DNA of 64,000 nucleotides from Acanthosepion lycidas (GCA_963932145.1 OZ010595.1:80430752-80494751), one strand, 5' to 3'. Shown: positions 38,531-50,537, numbered from the stretch's first letter. Notes: generated by a model from the sequence alone, not told the origin. A program made the numbers and translations.

Positions 38531-39070
38531 CAGTAGTGCATCGAAAGATGTATAATCGCCTAAGCGTGTTTCACGTATGGCACATAACAGACTGACATTG
38601 GCATAACTTTTCGACGCCGAAAATTAATATAGGCAAGGAAAGTTAGAGATGCATTTTAGACTGTTGTATTCATCTCGCAGTATGTTCTTCGAAAAGTCAG
38701 TAATCCATCTTTACTTTCCCCACAAGCATCTGTGGGGTAAATTCTTTGGCAGATTTGTCTCTTTTGCTTCCGGGTAACTATTTTTGGAGAATGGCAATTC
38801 TAAAATGAAAACCGGGAAGGAGATAAAGGAAAAAAAATAATGTCCTAAGTACTGAGATGGCATTTGACAACGGATATTACACAAGTTTTTCGCAGAGAAC
38901 AAACGATCGTCTATATCTGGAAGATATTACTTTATTAAATATTAGAGGTTCATGGAAATCTTTGAAAAGTCGAAATTATGAAGATATTAGTTCATTCATT
39001 TAATCATTTGGTTTATTTAAAGATAGTTTTGTTGAATAATCAGCCTTCCTTTTCTGGTCAAACACCAAAG
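38531..39070. other. unassigned sequence
   Basis: No supported gene or repeat. Confidence 0.4.

Positions 39071-39128
<58 letters not shown>
39071..39128. repeat. (ATT)n microsatellite
   Basis: Pure ATT repeats at the 3' side of an RLE-LINE fragment. Confidence 0.95.
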
Positions 39129-39633
39129 TCCTTTGATTTCTGGTGTGTAAACATTTATTTCCCGCCCGGTGACCTAAGGTCAGAAATGGCGTTATGACAT
39201 TTTCCACTGACTAATTAAAACACAGACAAACACACACACATATTTTACATAGAAAAAGCCCTTCGTAAGTTGTGGGCTGTATTAGTGAGAACTTTTTTGC
39301 TTTTTCGTATTTCTTTACGGTATGGGTTTCCAGGAATCCCTTCAATGAGTCTATTGGTATCTTTTCCAACCAATTCGAGGGTTCCAACTTAAACGGAGAT
39401 TCTTGACATTCTCATATGCCACATTTTTTGAGATTTCGAGGTCAATTTGATAGCATTTTGAAGATCTTCAAAGAAAACATTGCAGTCTTCAGATACTGCC
39501 ATATCAATAAGGAAGCATTTTTTTGTTTGTGGTCTTCAATAACAATGTCTCTGCGGTTAGCATTGATTGTTTTGTCTGTGTGTATTGCGTAGTCCCATAA
39601 AATTCTTTCAGGTCCTATTTCCATAATCTGGTG

Positions 39634-39634
<1 letters not shown>
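39129..39634 (-). pseudogene. RLE-type LINE 3' fragment (1)
   Basis: On the minus strand the frame reads EIGPERILWDYAIHTDKTIN, ANRRDIVIEDHKQKNASLLI and a degraded VVVGALG region. These correspond to the restriction-like endonuclease of the longer fragment at 40.7-42.2 kb; the catalytic 'RPD' of that copy is RRD here. The untranslated end contains GACCTTAGGTCACCGGGCGG. Both ends of the fragment lie at (ATT)n tracts. Confidence 0.8.
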
Positions 39635-39698
<64 letters not shown>

Positions 39699-39770
39699 AT
39701 CATTAGCTTTATTAGTAGTAGTAATAGTAACAGTATTAGCAGTATTAGCATTATTAGCATTAGTATTACA
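39635..39770. repeat. (ATT)n then degenerate (ATTAGT)n
   Basis: Pure ATT repeats to 39695, then imperfect TTAGTAGTAGTAATAG repeats. Confidence 0.9.
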
Positions 39771-40595
39771 AGAGAATTTCGCTCTTCTTCAAGATATATT
39801 TTAACTATTTTTATCAAGTATAAAATATATGAATGTACCAAAAATTATAATATTATATTGTACAAATGTTGTTTGTTTTGTAATGAAAACAAAAACGCTT
39901 ATCCCGGTAATGAAATGCCATTAACGTAAAGGGATGCAGCTGAAAGTGCCTAATGTGATGGTGGTGATCTTGTTCAACTTTTTCTGTTAGTTAATTAATT
40001 AATAAGACGGATTGGTGACAGAACTAATTTCAACTCGGAACCTCAAAGGCGTAATTTGCAGTTAAAGGCCCGTGCTCAGTTTCTAATAAGAATTTCCCAA
40101 ATAGCTCCATTTAGGTGTAAATATACATGCTTAATTAAAAAATAACGAGAAATTTTGTTAAAATATACCGCCTTGCAGTTATCGACAATAAAATTTCGGA
40201 TACATTCGCGTCGCGGTAGGTGAAGTTGAAATTCTGCACCCCGGAGAGATTAATCAAATAGCTTATTATAAATCTTATGGAACTCTCCTGTCGTTCAGTT
40301 TATTCCCTGAGGCCTGGAAGCCTTACGTAACCATCCTCATTTGTTTAAAGGATCGACCGGTCGGTAGATTATGAATATTTTTTTTAGATTATGCACCTTA
40401 TGATGTTTGTCGAAATAACATTCCTTTGTAATAAAATATTCTGCAAGCTCCGTCGATGTCGTATTATTTTGCTTGATATCATACCTATATCCATGGAATA
40501 GTTTATTTAATTTTCTATGGTGCAACCCACATAAATGATGTTTTGAGCACTGGGCGGCGAATTTAATTGAGAATCAGTACAATTACTAATACTAT
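39771..40595. other. unassigned sequence
   Basis: No supported gene or repeat. Confidence 0.4.
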
Positions 40596-40599
40596 CATA

Positions 40600-40704
40600 G
40601 TTAGCATTATTATTATTATTATTAGTAGTAGTAGTAATATTAGTAGTAGTAGTTGAAGTATTATTATTATTATTATTAATATTATTATTATTATTATTAT
40701 TATT
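40600..40704. repeat. (ATT/AGT)n microsatellite
   Basis: ATT runs alternating with TAGTAGTAGTAG runs. Confidence 0.9.
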
Positions 40705-42218
40705 TTCTTTGCTTTCTGGCGTTTAGACATTTCTTTCCGGGTCCCACCCAGGGACCTAAGATTAGAAATGGCATCATGACACTTTTCACTGACAAAAAAA
40801 AATAAAATAAAATAATAATTACATAGATAGAGCCCTTCGTAAAGCGTGGGCTGTACTTGTCAGAACAATTTTTTGTATCTCCTTGAGGCATGGGCTTCCA
40901 GGAATCCCTGCAATTAGTCTACTGCAATCTTTTCCAACCAGTCCTAGGGCTCCAACTACAACAGGGATTGTTGATGTTCCCATATGCCACATTTTCGAGA
41001 CATCTATTTCAAGGTCCTTGTATTTTGACAGCTTTTTGAATATCTTCAAAGATACATTGCAGTCAGCAGGGACTGCCATATCAATAAGGAGGCACCGTTT
41101 TTGTTTGTGGTCTTTAATAACAATATCTGGGCGGTTGGCCTTGATTGTTCTGTCAGTGTGAATTGTGTAGTCCCATAGAATTGTAACAGGTCCTATCTCT
41201 GTAACCGGGTCTGGGTGGTGTTGGTACCAGTTTCTTTCAGTTTCCTTCCCGTAGAAGTTGCAGATTTTCCAGTGCAGATATTGGCCCACTCTGTCATGTC
41301 GGGTTTTATATTCAGTGGGTGCCAACATCGTGCAACCTGATACAAGATGATCAATCGTTTCTGGATATTTATCACAGAATCTGCATTTTGGGCTGACACA
41401 ATATTTTAGTATATGTAGCCACTGATGGGTACCGGTTTTGTCTACATCAGCTTGTTTGATACGGGTAGAGTATTGGCCATGAAGCGGTTTATCTTGCCAT
41501 CGCTTCTGTATCTGGTCGGTTGCATTCGTCTTTGCTGTCTTTTTCAAGTATTTTGCAGTTTAAGCCGGTGTATTGTGCTGTAGTTGCATCTCTACGCCCA
41601 TTTGAAGCTCCAGTTTGAATTTGTTGGCTTCTTTCATTACGGAGTAAAGACGCTTACTACTTTCATGTTCCTTGACGCATACCATCATCCAGTCTTCTGT
41701 AGTTTCCAAGTATTTTTGGAGGCCAATTGTTGTAGTTTTGTAGGACATTTCTAGTTGAACTAATCCTCTGCCTCCTTCGGATCTGGGCATATACAGACGA
41801 TCAACATCAGCTTTGGGATGATGCATGCGATAGTAAGTGAGAAGCTTTCTCGTTTTGGCGTCCATTCGCTTAATTTCAGCTATGGTCCAGTTAAGGACAT
41901 TAAAGCTGTAATGCACCACTGGGACAGCCAATGTGTTCATAACTGATATTCTATTTTTCGAGTTTAGTTCAGTATTTAGTATCAGACGTACACGCCTGTA
42001 GTACTCTTTTCTTTTCTTATTTTTTCTTTCATTTGGGGGTTTTGTATGCCATCTCCTTCGCTAATTCCTAGGTACTTATAAGCTTCTTCATGCTCCAATT
42101 CCCTAATATTTGTGACAAAATCTAAATCTATTGAGGGTGTTTCTGCAATTCTACCTTTCTTGAATGTTACTTTTGCACATTTATCTAATCCGAAGTCCAT
42201 ACCTATGTAGTCACTAAA
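40705..42218 (-). pseudogene. RLE-type LINE, RT thumb to endonuclease (2)
   Basis: The minus strand begins inside the polymerase thumb (FSDYIGMDFGLDKCAKVTFK at about 42214) and continues EAYKYLGISEGD, a 4-bp frameshift, then YYRRVRLILNTELNSKNRIS and MDAKTRKLLTYYRMHHPKAD. Next come LYMPRSEGGRGLVQLE, one TAA, then a CCHC finger CRFCDKYPETIDHLVSGC and the endonuclease core WDYTIHTDRTIKANRPDIVI...LLIDMAVPAD, ending ALRRALSM at 40819. The RPD-(14)-D spacing is that of restriction-like endonuclease LINEs (R2/R4/Dong/NeSL group). The 242-codon C-terminal frame is still open. The 5' end is truncated at an (ATT)n tract and the 3' end lies at another. Confidence 0.85.

Positions 42219-42277
<59 letters not shown>
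42219..42277. repeat. (ATT)n microsatellite
   Basis: Pure ATT repeats shared by the 5' end of one RLE-LINE fragment and the 3' end of the next. Confidence 0.95.
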
Positions 42278-42585
42278 CATAATATTTCGATTTCTTCTAT
42301 AGTAAATAACGACCAAATCTGAAGGAAGATTTAAGGCGGGTAATATTATGTTGTTATGGCTACATTTCATGATATGTTTTTCTATCACTAGCGTTAAATG
42401 GACAAAGTTCTTCTTAGTGTGTTGGCTGTACCTATCAAGACAGTTTTTTTGTATTTTTCTTAAGCCATGAGTTCCAAGGATTTTTCAGTGTGTTGTGTTC
42501 CATTTTTATCATTCCAAGCGCACCTACTATGACTGGTAGTGTTTTTGTTTACCCTTTCCACATTTTTTCTATTTCAGTATACAGG

Positions 42586-42586
<1 letters not shown>
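42278..42586 (-). pseudogene. RLE-type LINE 3' fragment (3)
   Basis: The minus strand reads NLYTEIEKMWK, a shift, then TLPVIVGALGMIK and LKNPW, the C-terminal end of the same type of protein but from a different subfamily than fragments 1 and 2. It closely matches fragment 4 and has the same 5' truncation point. Confidence 0.7.
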
Positions 42587-42639
<53 letters not shown>

Positions 42640-42645
42640 ATTATT
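42587..42645. repeat. (ATT)n microsatellite
   Basis: Pure ATT repeats. Confidence 0.95.
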
Positions 42646-43002
42646 CAGCTTCCCAACATAATATAATGTTGTTTGATGGCAAACTGTTTATTTTCCCGTC
42701 AACTCTCGAGTCTTCAAAAAATAAACCGGTAATTTAATTCTTTACATCGACAGTCTGTGCGCAACACATTCTCTAAGTACACTGACTGTTTCAAGGAGGC
42801 TTGCTTTTTGTTTTCATTCTCTTTTTTTCCATATTTTAATTTTAATTTTTACAAATACCAACAAACCTCGAACGTCCTCTATTGCTTTAATTACATTCTT
42901 TGTTAGTCCTTTCGAAATTTCGGATTGAAATCATTATCATTGTTGAATTCGTTTACTTAACTTTCTGTTCTCATGTGTAATGGAGAGAAGAAATCTATCA
43001 GG

Positions 43003-43110
43003 ATGAATATTATTATTATTATTATTATAAGTAGTAGTAGTAGTAGTAGCATCAGTCGTATTATTAATATCATTTTAATAGTAGCAGTATAATCATTATT
43101 ATCAATATCA
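43003..43110. repeat. (ATT/AGT)n degenerate microsatellite
   Basis: ATT run, AGT run, then imperfect ATTATCAATATCATC-type repeats. Confidence 0.85.
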
Positions 43111-43382
43111 TCATAATATCTCCATTTCTTTTATAGTAACTAACATAATTGTTTTTCTAACTACCATAATATCACTAGCGTTAAATGAACAAAGTTCTTC
43201 TTAGTGTGTGGGCTCTAATTATTAAGACAATTTTTTGTATGTTTCTTAAACTGTGACTTCCAAGGATTTTTTTAATGGGTTGTTGTGTTCCATTTTTATC
43301 ATTCCAAGCGCACCTGCAATGACTGTTAGCATTTTTGTTTTCAATTTCCACATATTTTTTCTATTTCAGTATACTATACAGG

Positions 43383-43384
<2 letters not shown>
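43111..43384 (-). pseudogene. RLE-type LINE 3' fragment (4)
   Basis: Near copy of fragment 3 (shared CATTCCAAGCGCACCTGCAA-type block and CACTAGCGTTAAATG), ending at the same TATACAGGTTTATT junction with (ATT)n. Confidence 0.7.
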
Positions 43385-43458
<74 letters not shown>

Positions 43459-43459
43459 A
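43385..43459. repeat. (ATT)n(AGT)n microsatellite
   Basis: ATT repeats to 43421, AGT repeats to 43459. Confidence 0.95.
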
Positions 43460-44085
43460 TGTAATATTTTTCTACTTGATCCGACTTTTTCATTTTATTT
43501 TCCCTCAAAAGCATCATTAAAGTTGAATACAAGTTAGGAATACAAAATATTGGATTCCAATTAAAACTAAAATTATAAATCGAACATAATAAAAAAAGAA
43601 TGAAATAATATTGTGGTTGTCTTGAAAACTGTTATTTACTAAGTTCGCTCCCATAACTGTAAACATGGACACATTTCAGATCAAACGTACTGCACAGTAA
43701 CAATGAACCCCAAACCCTGGATGCTAATAATTACACGTTTCACTGGAATCCGTTGTGTATCGCCTTTGGGTTAAACACAGGACAAATAAAACGAGCACGA
43801 TCCTGGGGATTTTAACCACAGGGCAGCATCAGTTAATTACACTGAAATTTAAGGATCGTAAGTGATACAGATGATTTGTAGCCACTGCCGCTGGGACTGG
43901 GCAATGCGTTGTTTTTGCAAACACGCTCGCATTTAAGACTCAATATTATAAAGACAGCTTGACGTATTTGCACTGCAGTCTCAAAAAGAAAGTTTACGAA
44001 ATTTGAGCACGTCATTCGTTAGTAGAATTGCGGAAGATTCTTACAAGGTGCACTAATTTACATAGCCATATACCAGAGAAAAAAG
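43460..44085. other. unassigned sequence
   Basis: No supported gene or repeat. Confidence 0.4.
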
Positions 44086-44089
44086 TTAT

Positions 44090-46290
44090 TTCTTAGCTCC
44101 TCTCATTGGCTCTTGCAAAGATTTGCAACACTGGCTTCTTGATAACTCAGATCACATTGTGGTAGCTATTGATATTTTGTTCCAAGCATTAAAGGAAACA
44201 CCTATCCATAAGACATCTTTCCGTTGCCAGTATGCTGATTGGGATTTACTCAGTGATTTCCATCGTTCTCCCGCCCTTAACTTTCTTAACCACCCAACTG
44301 AAAACTGTGCTACTGAGGTTTCCTCTTTGGTCATAGCCGGCACGGACGCTTTCCCCCCTTGTCAGAAATCCCAGAGGAAGCCTGAATCTTCTCCCTGGTT
44401 CACGTCAGCGTCTTCGGCCGCTATAGCACACAGAAAGCTCTATTTTCGGCTATAGCAGCGTGTCAGCTCTCGGCACAACAGGTGTCTATTCGTTACTTCT
44501 CGTAATAAATGTAAGCGATACCTTGAAGGAGTTAAGTCCCTGTTTGCTGAGTGAAAGAGGCATAGAACAGCTGCTAACAACTCTGACTCGGATGATTACC
44601 GACGGCTGTGTAATAGGGTATTAAATAAGTGGAATTCCACTATTCCCCTCAGCTTTAATCAGTTTAATGTTGCATACTCCTCTGCTGGTAAAGCTGAAGA
44701 TTTTGTTAGAAAATTCTCCTCAAACTCTACACTTGACTCATTTGATGTATCCCTGCCTAACTTACAACTTAGAACTGAATATCTGTTAAGTAATAGGCAT
44801 ATAACATTCTCCGTGGTTTCTGCTATCATATCTAACAGAGCATGGTATCCCTGTCATAGTCATTAAAATTTGTGCTCCCTATCTGTCTCATATTCTCTCT
44901 AAACTGTATGACAAATGCCTCGTAATCTCTTGCTTTACCTACTGCTGGAATTCATCGTTTGTTGTTTCAGTTTTTAAGAACGCTGATGAGCCGTAAAATC
45001 TTTCCAACTATCGGCCAGTTGGCTTTCTACATCTTTTTGGGAAACTCCTAGAGGCCCTAACCAATACTGAACTGGTTCATTATCTCTTATCGTAGAATCT
45101 TTTCCCAGAAAGTCTTTCTTCAAACACTTTGACAGTGTCTGGAATAATGGTCTTCTCTATAACCTGAAAAGTTACGGTTTTTTCCGGATACATTTTCGAA
45201 CTGATCAAGACTTTTCTCTCAAATCGCGAAATGAAAGTCATCATGAACAGCCACACGTCTAGATCTTAACGTGAGTTTCCCCCAGGGATCCATACTTGAA
45301 CCTACTCTATTTTAAATCTTTATTAATGACCTTCCCGATGATCTCAACTCTTAAATTTGCCTTGACGCTGATGAGACAACCATTTACTCCTACCTCAATA
45401 GTAAGGCTGATCAATCTGACAAGGTCAAAATGGCAGCCGATTTCGAAAACCGTCCGTCGTAAACTGGGGCAAAATATGGCTTGTAAATTTGAACACCACC
45501 AAAATTAAACCTCTCTTCATTAATCATCTTTTCCCATTGAGCATTCCATTAACATTGTTGAAGTTAACAACCACAAAAGTAATTAATTGCGCTTTCTCTG
45601 GCTAACGTTCTCAAATGACATGACGTAGAAAGAATATCTTGACTCCATTGCTAGCTCAACAGCTAAGAAAACAGGTTCACTGTGTCGGGCAAGACAATTC
45701 TTCACTCCAGAACCTTACATGTCTATAAGTCTACAATTCATCCATACTTAGAATATTGTTGCCACATATGCTCCAGTGCAAATGCTATTTACCTTGGGTA
45801 TCTTGATAAGATCCAAGGAATAATCAGAAATATTATTTGTCCTGATCTGGCAGCTCGGCTTCAGTCACTTACCCACCGCCGTAAAGTTGACAGTGTGCCT
45901 TTTCTATAAATATTTTCATGGTAATTGTTCGGATGAGCTCCTCGCTGTGGTTCCCAGACCTTTTGAAATTAAGCGCAGTGCTAGACAGATGTCGAGATCT
46001 CATCGATAGACAGTTGAGCTGGCTAGATGTAGCCGTAAGTTCTATGCTACCAGTTTCTTTTCTTGTATTTCCGGCTTTCCAGACAACTTTAATCCTTGCC
46101 GGCTTTCCAGCCAACTTTATTCTGCAAAAATTGAAATTCAATGTCAATCGCTATCTACTATGCTCCTGATTTCACTTTTCTCTTCCGACTCATTATTAAA
46201 TGTTTCTCTTCCTAATTCTTCAATACCTAGTAGCCCCTTGTGTATTACTGGATTTAATGCCTTGCATGGTATGATAGGGATTACAAATAA
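44090..46290 (+). pseudogene. APE-type LINE, decayed long copy (copy C)
   Basis: Starts in the C-terminal part of the endonuclease (LLDNSDHIVVAIDILFQ, the SDH catalytic block). It continues through the linker (YADWDLLSDF, CKRYLEGVKSLF, FNQFNVAYSSAGKAEDFVRK), a badly broken polymerase (remnants of HFDSVWNNGLLYNLKSYGF around 45.13 kb and ADETTIYSYLNSKADQSD near 45.36-45.42 kb in shifted frames), and the C-terminal blocks SIASSTAKKTGSLCRARQFF, LFYKYFHGNCSDEL. The tail reads TAGTAGCCCCTTGTGTATTA. The endonuclease SDH block missing from copy B is preserved here. Many stops and shifts mark it as older than copy B. Confidence 0.78.
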
Positions 46291-46527
46291 AAAATAATAA
46301 TATAAACGTTTGGTAAAAAGACTATTTCGAAGATTCACAATTGCTAAGCTTAGTAAAAACAGGAATGTGGTTGTTTTATAGAGGTCTCAACGCAATAGCA
46401 ACAGGTAACTTGCTAAATCTAAACATATATTAAAACTAAATTTCAAGTAATAAAATTATACCGATTAAAATATACAGACAAGATTTTGCCTATCATTGAT
46501 TATAAATCCTAAGTCTATGCCCTGAAT

Positions 46528-46738
46528 ATATATAGTCTTAAGGTGTGCTATATTTATGAAATAAAGTGCTCAATATTAGAGTTAGAACGTGTATAAATAT
46601 GAAAGTGAACATTGAAGTTAACAGTTAGAGGCGACAGTCTGTTTCATGCTAGACGCAATAGTCAGGTTACGTCTGACCTGACGATTGCGACGAGCATGAA
46701 ACAGACTGTCGCTTCTAAATGTTGAATTCAATGTTCAG
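46528..46738. mobile_element. palindrome-family P, long foldback copy
   Basis: The arms 46606-46665 and 46676-46735 (GAGGCGACAGTCTGTTTCAT and its complement) are about 60 bp each and flank GTTACGTCTG. The left side continues outward as the complement of the family tail (CACTTTATTTCATAAATATA sense) to 46528; on the right the tail is replaced by (TA)n. Confidence 0.75.

Positions 46739-46739
<1 letters not shown>

Positions 46740-46795
<56 letters not shown>
46740..46795. repeat. (TA)n microsatellite
   Basis: Uninterrupted TA repeats. Confidence 0.95.
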
Positions 46796-46799
<4 letters not shown>

Positions 46800-46908
46800 T
46801 GATTTAATATATGGTTTATTGTTAAAATATATCTATGCTCTGTAAATTTAAATTGAGCACTGTTTTTTTTAAAATAAAAATATCAATAATAAACCGGATT
46901 ATAAATCT

Positions 46909-46942
46909 TACTGTTCTTTCTATAAAAAGAAAGAACAGTAAG

Positions 46943-46944
<2 letters not shown>
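46909..46944. repeat. 36-bp near-perfect hairpin
   Basis: CTTACTGTTCTTTCT and AGAAAGAACAGTAAG flank a short loop. The preceding CCGGATTATAAAT is shared with 32.93 kb. Confidence 0.8.

Positions 46945-47008
<64 letters not shown>
46945..47008. repeat. (TA)n microsatellite
   Basis: Uninterrupted TA repeats. Confidence 0.95.
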
Positions 47009-47010
<2 letters not shown>

Positions 47011-47012
47011 CT

Positions 47013-47415
47013 AAATTCTACATGCATGAATAAAGGCGTTATTTACAAAGCTAGCATTGAACATAATGCCGAACTAAATCCTATTTTGCTTCCGCTACTA
47101 ACCCTTCGAAAACCCAATATTACCATCATAAAACGAAACTTACTAATCAGCAATATGCAAATACCCCAGCACTCTCTACATTTTTTTCTGGGAAATTAAG
47201 ACAGATAAATAGACACCTGTATAAATTGAGATCGCATCTCCCGACAAAGCCTTTTAACCTCAACAAAGAAAAATGTACTCTGTGCCTATTAGAAAACGAA
47301 CTATTTTGAAACACATCGATAACAAGCTGAACAAGCTAAATTAACTTATGCTTACATGCAGCCACAGAAAGAAGTCTCTTCTCAAATATTTCGATGCTGC
47401 CTAGAAAAATTAACT
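47013..47415 (+). pseudogene. Penelope-like element, GIY-YIG remnant (second PLE)
   Basis: Two frames together give MNKGVIYKASIEHNAE, then YYHHKTKLTNQQYANTPALS with FFWEIKT, then KEKCTLCLLE and LMLTCSHRKKSLLKYF. These are the start of the GIY-YIG domain, its central 'FK.RY.nH' region (the key Arg is lost), and the C-terminal CxLC..EK and CxHR motifs. It is from a different PLE lineage than the copy at 0.4-3.05 kb, as the aligned residues differ widely. It directly follows a (TA)n tract and lacks the RT domain. Confidence 0.65.
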
Positions 47416-48170
47416 TGTCATCTGCTGTAACTCCCCCATTCAACTGCCTCTTATATATTTTATTTTTTCCCATATCCACTTACCTCCTTTACGCCATACT
47501 AGCATTTAAAGCTTTTTGCAACCTGTCGTTAATATTTTAATTTTTATTTCGTTTTATTATTATTTTTATAATTTTTATGTTTTTTCTTTTCTTTACTCTA
47601 TATTGATTTTTGCCCACTCACGCTTTTAATTTGGTAAACTGCCTACTGTTTTAGTCAGTATTGCAATAATCCTATCCATTGACGCAATATACATTAATAT
47701 CCCTATTAAATTCACGATTAATACTTTAGTTTATTTTTTGAGGTTTACCAACCAACACTCTATATTTTTAATTTATACACAAATACAAAAAAATATTTTT
47801 AATAATCTTGAGCTTTGAATCAACACACAACGTAACGTTTTCCCCTGAGACCCTAAAATTAAAAAAACAAACGTATTGAAAAGATTGTAACTTTTGTACC
47901 TGTTGATTGTGAAACCCATGATTAATAGCGTAAACCTAGATATATACGTAATTATATATATATATATATATATGATACATTTTAGATGCTTCAAGGGTGA
48001 TATTCAGTGATGCACTCTTCGCATTAACTATTTCGGCTTTGGGAGCATATAGGCTTAAACAGCAATCCCGACCTCATTCAAGAAGAGTAAATCTGCTTCA
48101 TTGAAAGCATCGTGTCACGCAACACGACATTGCAATAAGCATTTCGACATTGCAAGGATTTCGCCCGTTC
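47416..48170. other. unassigned AT-rich sequence
   Basis: A short TA run at 47954-47972; nothing else recognised. Confidence 0.4.

Positions 48171-48173
<3 letters not shown>

Positions 48174-48235
<62 letters not shown>
48174..48235. repeat. (TA)n microsatellite
   Basis: Uninterrupted TA repeats. Confidence 0.95.
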
Positions 48236-48236
<1 letters not shown>

Positions 48237-48239
48237 CAT

Positions 48240-48681
48240 ACTATCACTCCGATACACTTACAATATTGTCCAATATATCTATGAGGAAAAAGACATAATA
48301 CTCATTAGTGTTCCTAGTCACGATATTCACATAAACAAAAACTTCAATTTCTTGAGGCCCTCTACATCAAAAGCAACTCACACTCAACAACATTTATTAC
48401 GAAAATAGCAACAACATATTAAAGTCCACATGATATTTCATTTTGTTTCAATGAATTTTCGATCAGATTCTGTTTATTGAAATGCTTGTTTTGCAATAGA
48501 TTACATAAGTACAATGAATACATTAAAAAATTTATACTAAGAACAGAACGCTTTCGCAAGTGTTTTTAAAAATCACTATCGCAACGGAATGCAGATTTTA
48601 TTGCAGTTAAAATATATTTGTCTTTGTAATTAATCCCTGAAGATGATCTTGGAACATATCAAAAGTAATCGGGCTAACAAA

Positions 48682-48685
<4 letters not shown>
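48240..48685. other. unassigned sequence
   Basis: No supported gene or repeat. Confidence 0.4.
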
Positions 48686-48686
<1 letters not shown>

Positions 48687-48766
<80 letters not shown>

Positions 48767-48769
48767 GAG
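48687..48769. repeat. (TA)n(GA)n microsatellite
   Basis: TA repeats followed by GA repeats and GGAGAGG. Confidence 0.95.
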
Positions 48770-48782
48770 AGGTAGATTGCGT

Positions 48783-48842
48783 TTAAGCGTGAAACAGACC
48801 CTCATCTATCTAAGTTGACCACCTCATTTATATTTACATAAG
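48783..48842 (+). mobile_element. degraded palindrome-family P tail
   Basis: AAGCGTGAAACAGACCCTCA, TAAGTTGACCAC and TTATATTTACATAAGGTC weakly match the family tail. Confidence 0.4.
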
Positions 48843-48886
48843 GTCTTTACCTGATGTGTATTAAGCCATAGATATACCAACATGTA

Positions 48887-48892
<6 letters not shown>

Positions 48893-48949
<57 letters not shown>

Positions 48950-49069
48950 TAAATATGTGTGTGTGCGTGTGCATGTGTATGTGTCTGAAATTTGAAAGAT
49001 TTTACACTTTGTCATCCACCTTTCTTCCAAAATATTTATCGGTTTGTAAAAATTTATATTTCGTTGTCT

Positions 49070-49160
<91 letters not shown>
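48893..49160. repeat. (TA)n(TG)n ... (CA)n(TA)n pair
   Basis: TA tract 48893-48947 and TG-rich run to 48984, about 85 bp of unique sequence, then CA run 49070-49089 and TA tract to 49160. The two halves are reverse complements of each other in composition. Confidence 0.9.
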
Positions 49161-49161
<1 letters not shown>

Positions 49162-49562
49162 AATGGGAAATATTTCTTATAACGTATAGCATTTTTTGTT
49201 TATTACCATATACATATTGTCCGTAGATTTAGCGTTATTTCTAGCGCTCGCAATCATTCTAAAATGGCGCTAAAACCACTTGAAATATCTCTATTCTTGA
49301 ACAGTCATTAATTTTTCCAGAAACACACCTAAAATTAGACAAGCTGTTTTGCGAAACTTATTCAATCTTGCACAGCACAAGTAACATTTTACAACCGTTA
49401 TGGCAATATTTATACACAAACTGACGTTGTAGTAATGGATTCGGCACTTTAACAGATTATTTAATTTCTACAAGTGTCATGTGGAAAAACATTTATTCCA
49501 CCAAGGCTCACATATACGGAACTATATAGACAACATATGCATATTAGCAAACACCTTAAACA
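49161..49562. other. unassigned sequence
   Basis: No supported gene or repeat. Confidence 0.4.
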
Positions 49563-50045
49563 TTCTGGGTATGACAATAAACTGCATCCGGCAGAAAGGC
49601 TGCTGAACAGGACGTTTTGAAGAACTTGGAATCACATCTTAATTGCATTTGTTTCCAGCTCCGCTCTGAACTAGCGTCGAAGCTCCTGTTTGGGTCCCAG
49701 CTATGGACAAATAGTTAACTCACACACTTGGGTCAAAACACTATGAAAATAAAAACATAGATTATTATAGTAAAAATACACTTTTGAAAGCAATGCACTT
49801 TTGAAAATAAATCTTACCAGCAATACATTTTTCAAAAAAACGATATTACCCCAAAATATTTAAATCTCGCCAAAAATCATCTTTACAAATATGCATCTCT
49901 GAAACCTAATCTGCAAACAGATTTATTCATAGAATACATATTCTATTAAAACGAATCTATCCCAAAAGATCTGGCAGGCAATAAATAACCCATTGAGGTT
50001 GAAATGCTGTAAGACAACATAAACCGAACCAAATGAAACGACTTG
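49563..50045 (+). mobile_element. family Y retroposon-like repeat (copy 2)
   Basis: One 30-bp minisatellite unit (TCTGGGTATGACAATAAACT), the middle part GGTCCCAGCTATGGACAAAT, degraded A-rich repeat units (TTACCAGCAATACATTTTTC), and the 3' block CCCATTGAGGTTGAAATGCT. Confidence 0.7.
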
Positions 50046-50537
50046 GAGGAAATAATAAAAAAAGAATATTTGAGAATAGCTCTGTCCCAAACATCACGTA
50101 CAAACTCAATATGAACCTAAAAGATCTTTTCTCGATACCAATATCCATAATTTTACCAGCTCTCTTTCGATGAACCCCACTAACAGAAACTCATGTTTAT
50201 TTAACAACAAAGATGTATGCCCTCAGAGAGGAAAAACAAAACAAAAAAACAAACAGATATTACAACGATTTACCTAGAGAAACTAATCTTCTCTTCGAAC
50301 ATATTATTTTATAAAGAACTTAAAAATATTAAACAAACATTAATCAACTATAATTTCCTTAGCCAAATCGCTAACACATATAATTAGCATTAACAAACTT
50401 TAAGAAGAATGTTGCCTGACCCGTTACTGACGCAAACAAAAATAAACAAACCATTAACTCATTCTATCGTAACCAGAAGCACCCTAATTATAAATAGGAT
50501 GAAAAAAAGCAACATATTACTCAATTATTTTAGTTCT
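50046..50537. other. unassigned sequence
   Basis: No supported gene or repeat. Confidence 0.4.

Noticed and set aside
40883..41161. Plus-strand open frame opposite the RLE endonuclease
   Set aside because: Shadow of the well-supported minus-strand reading.
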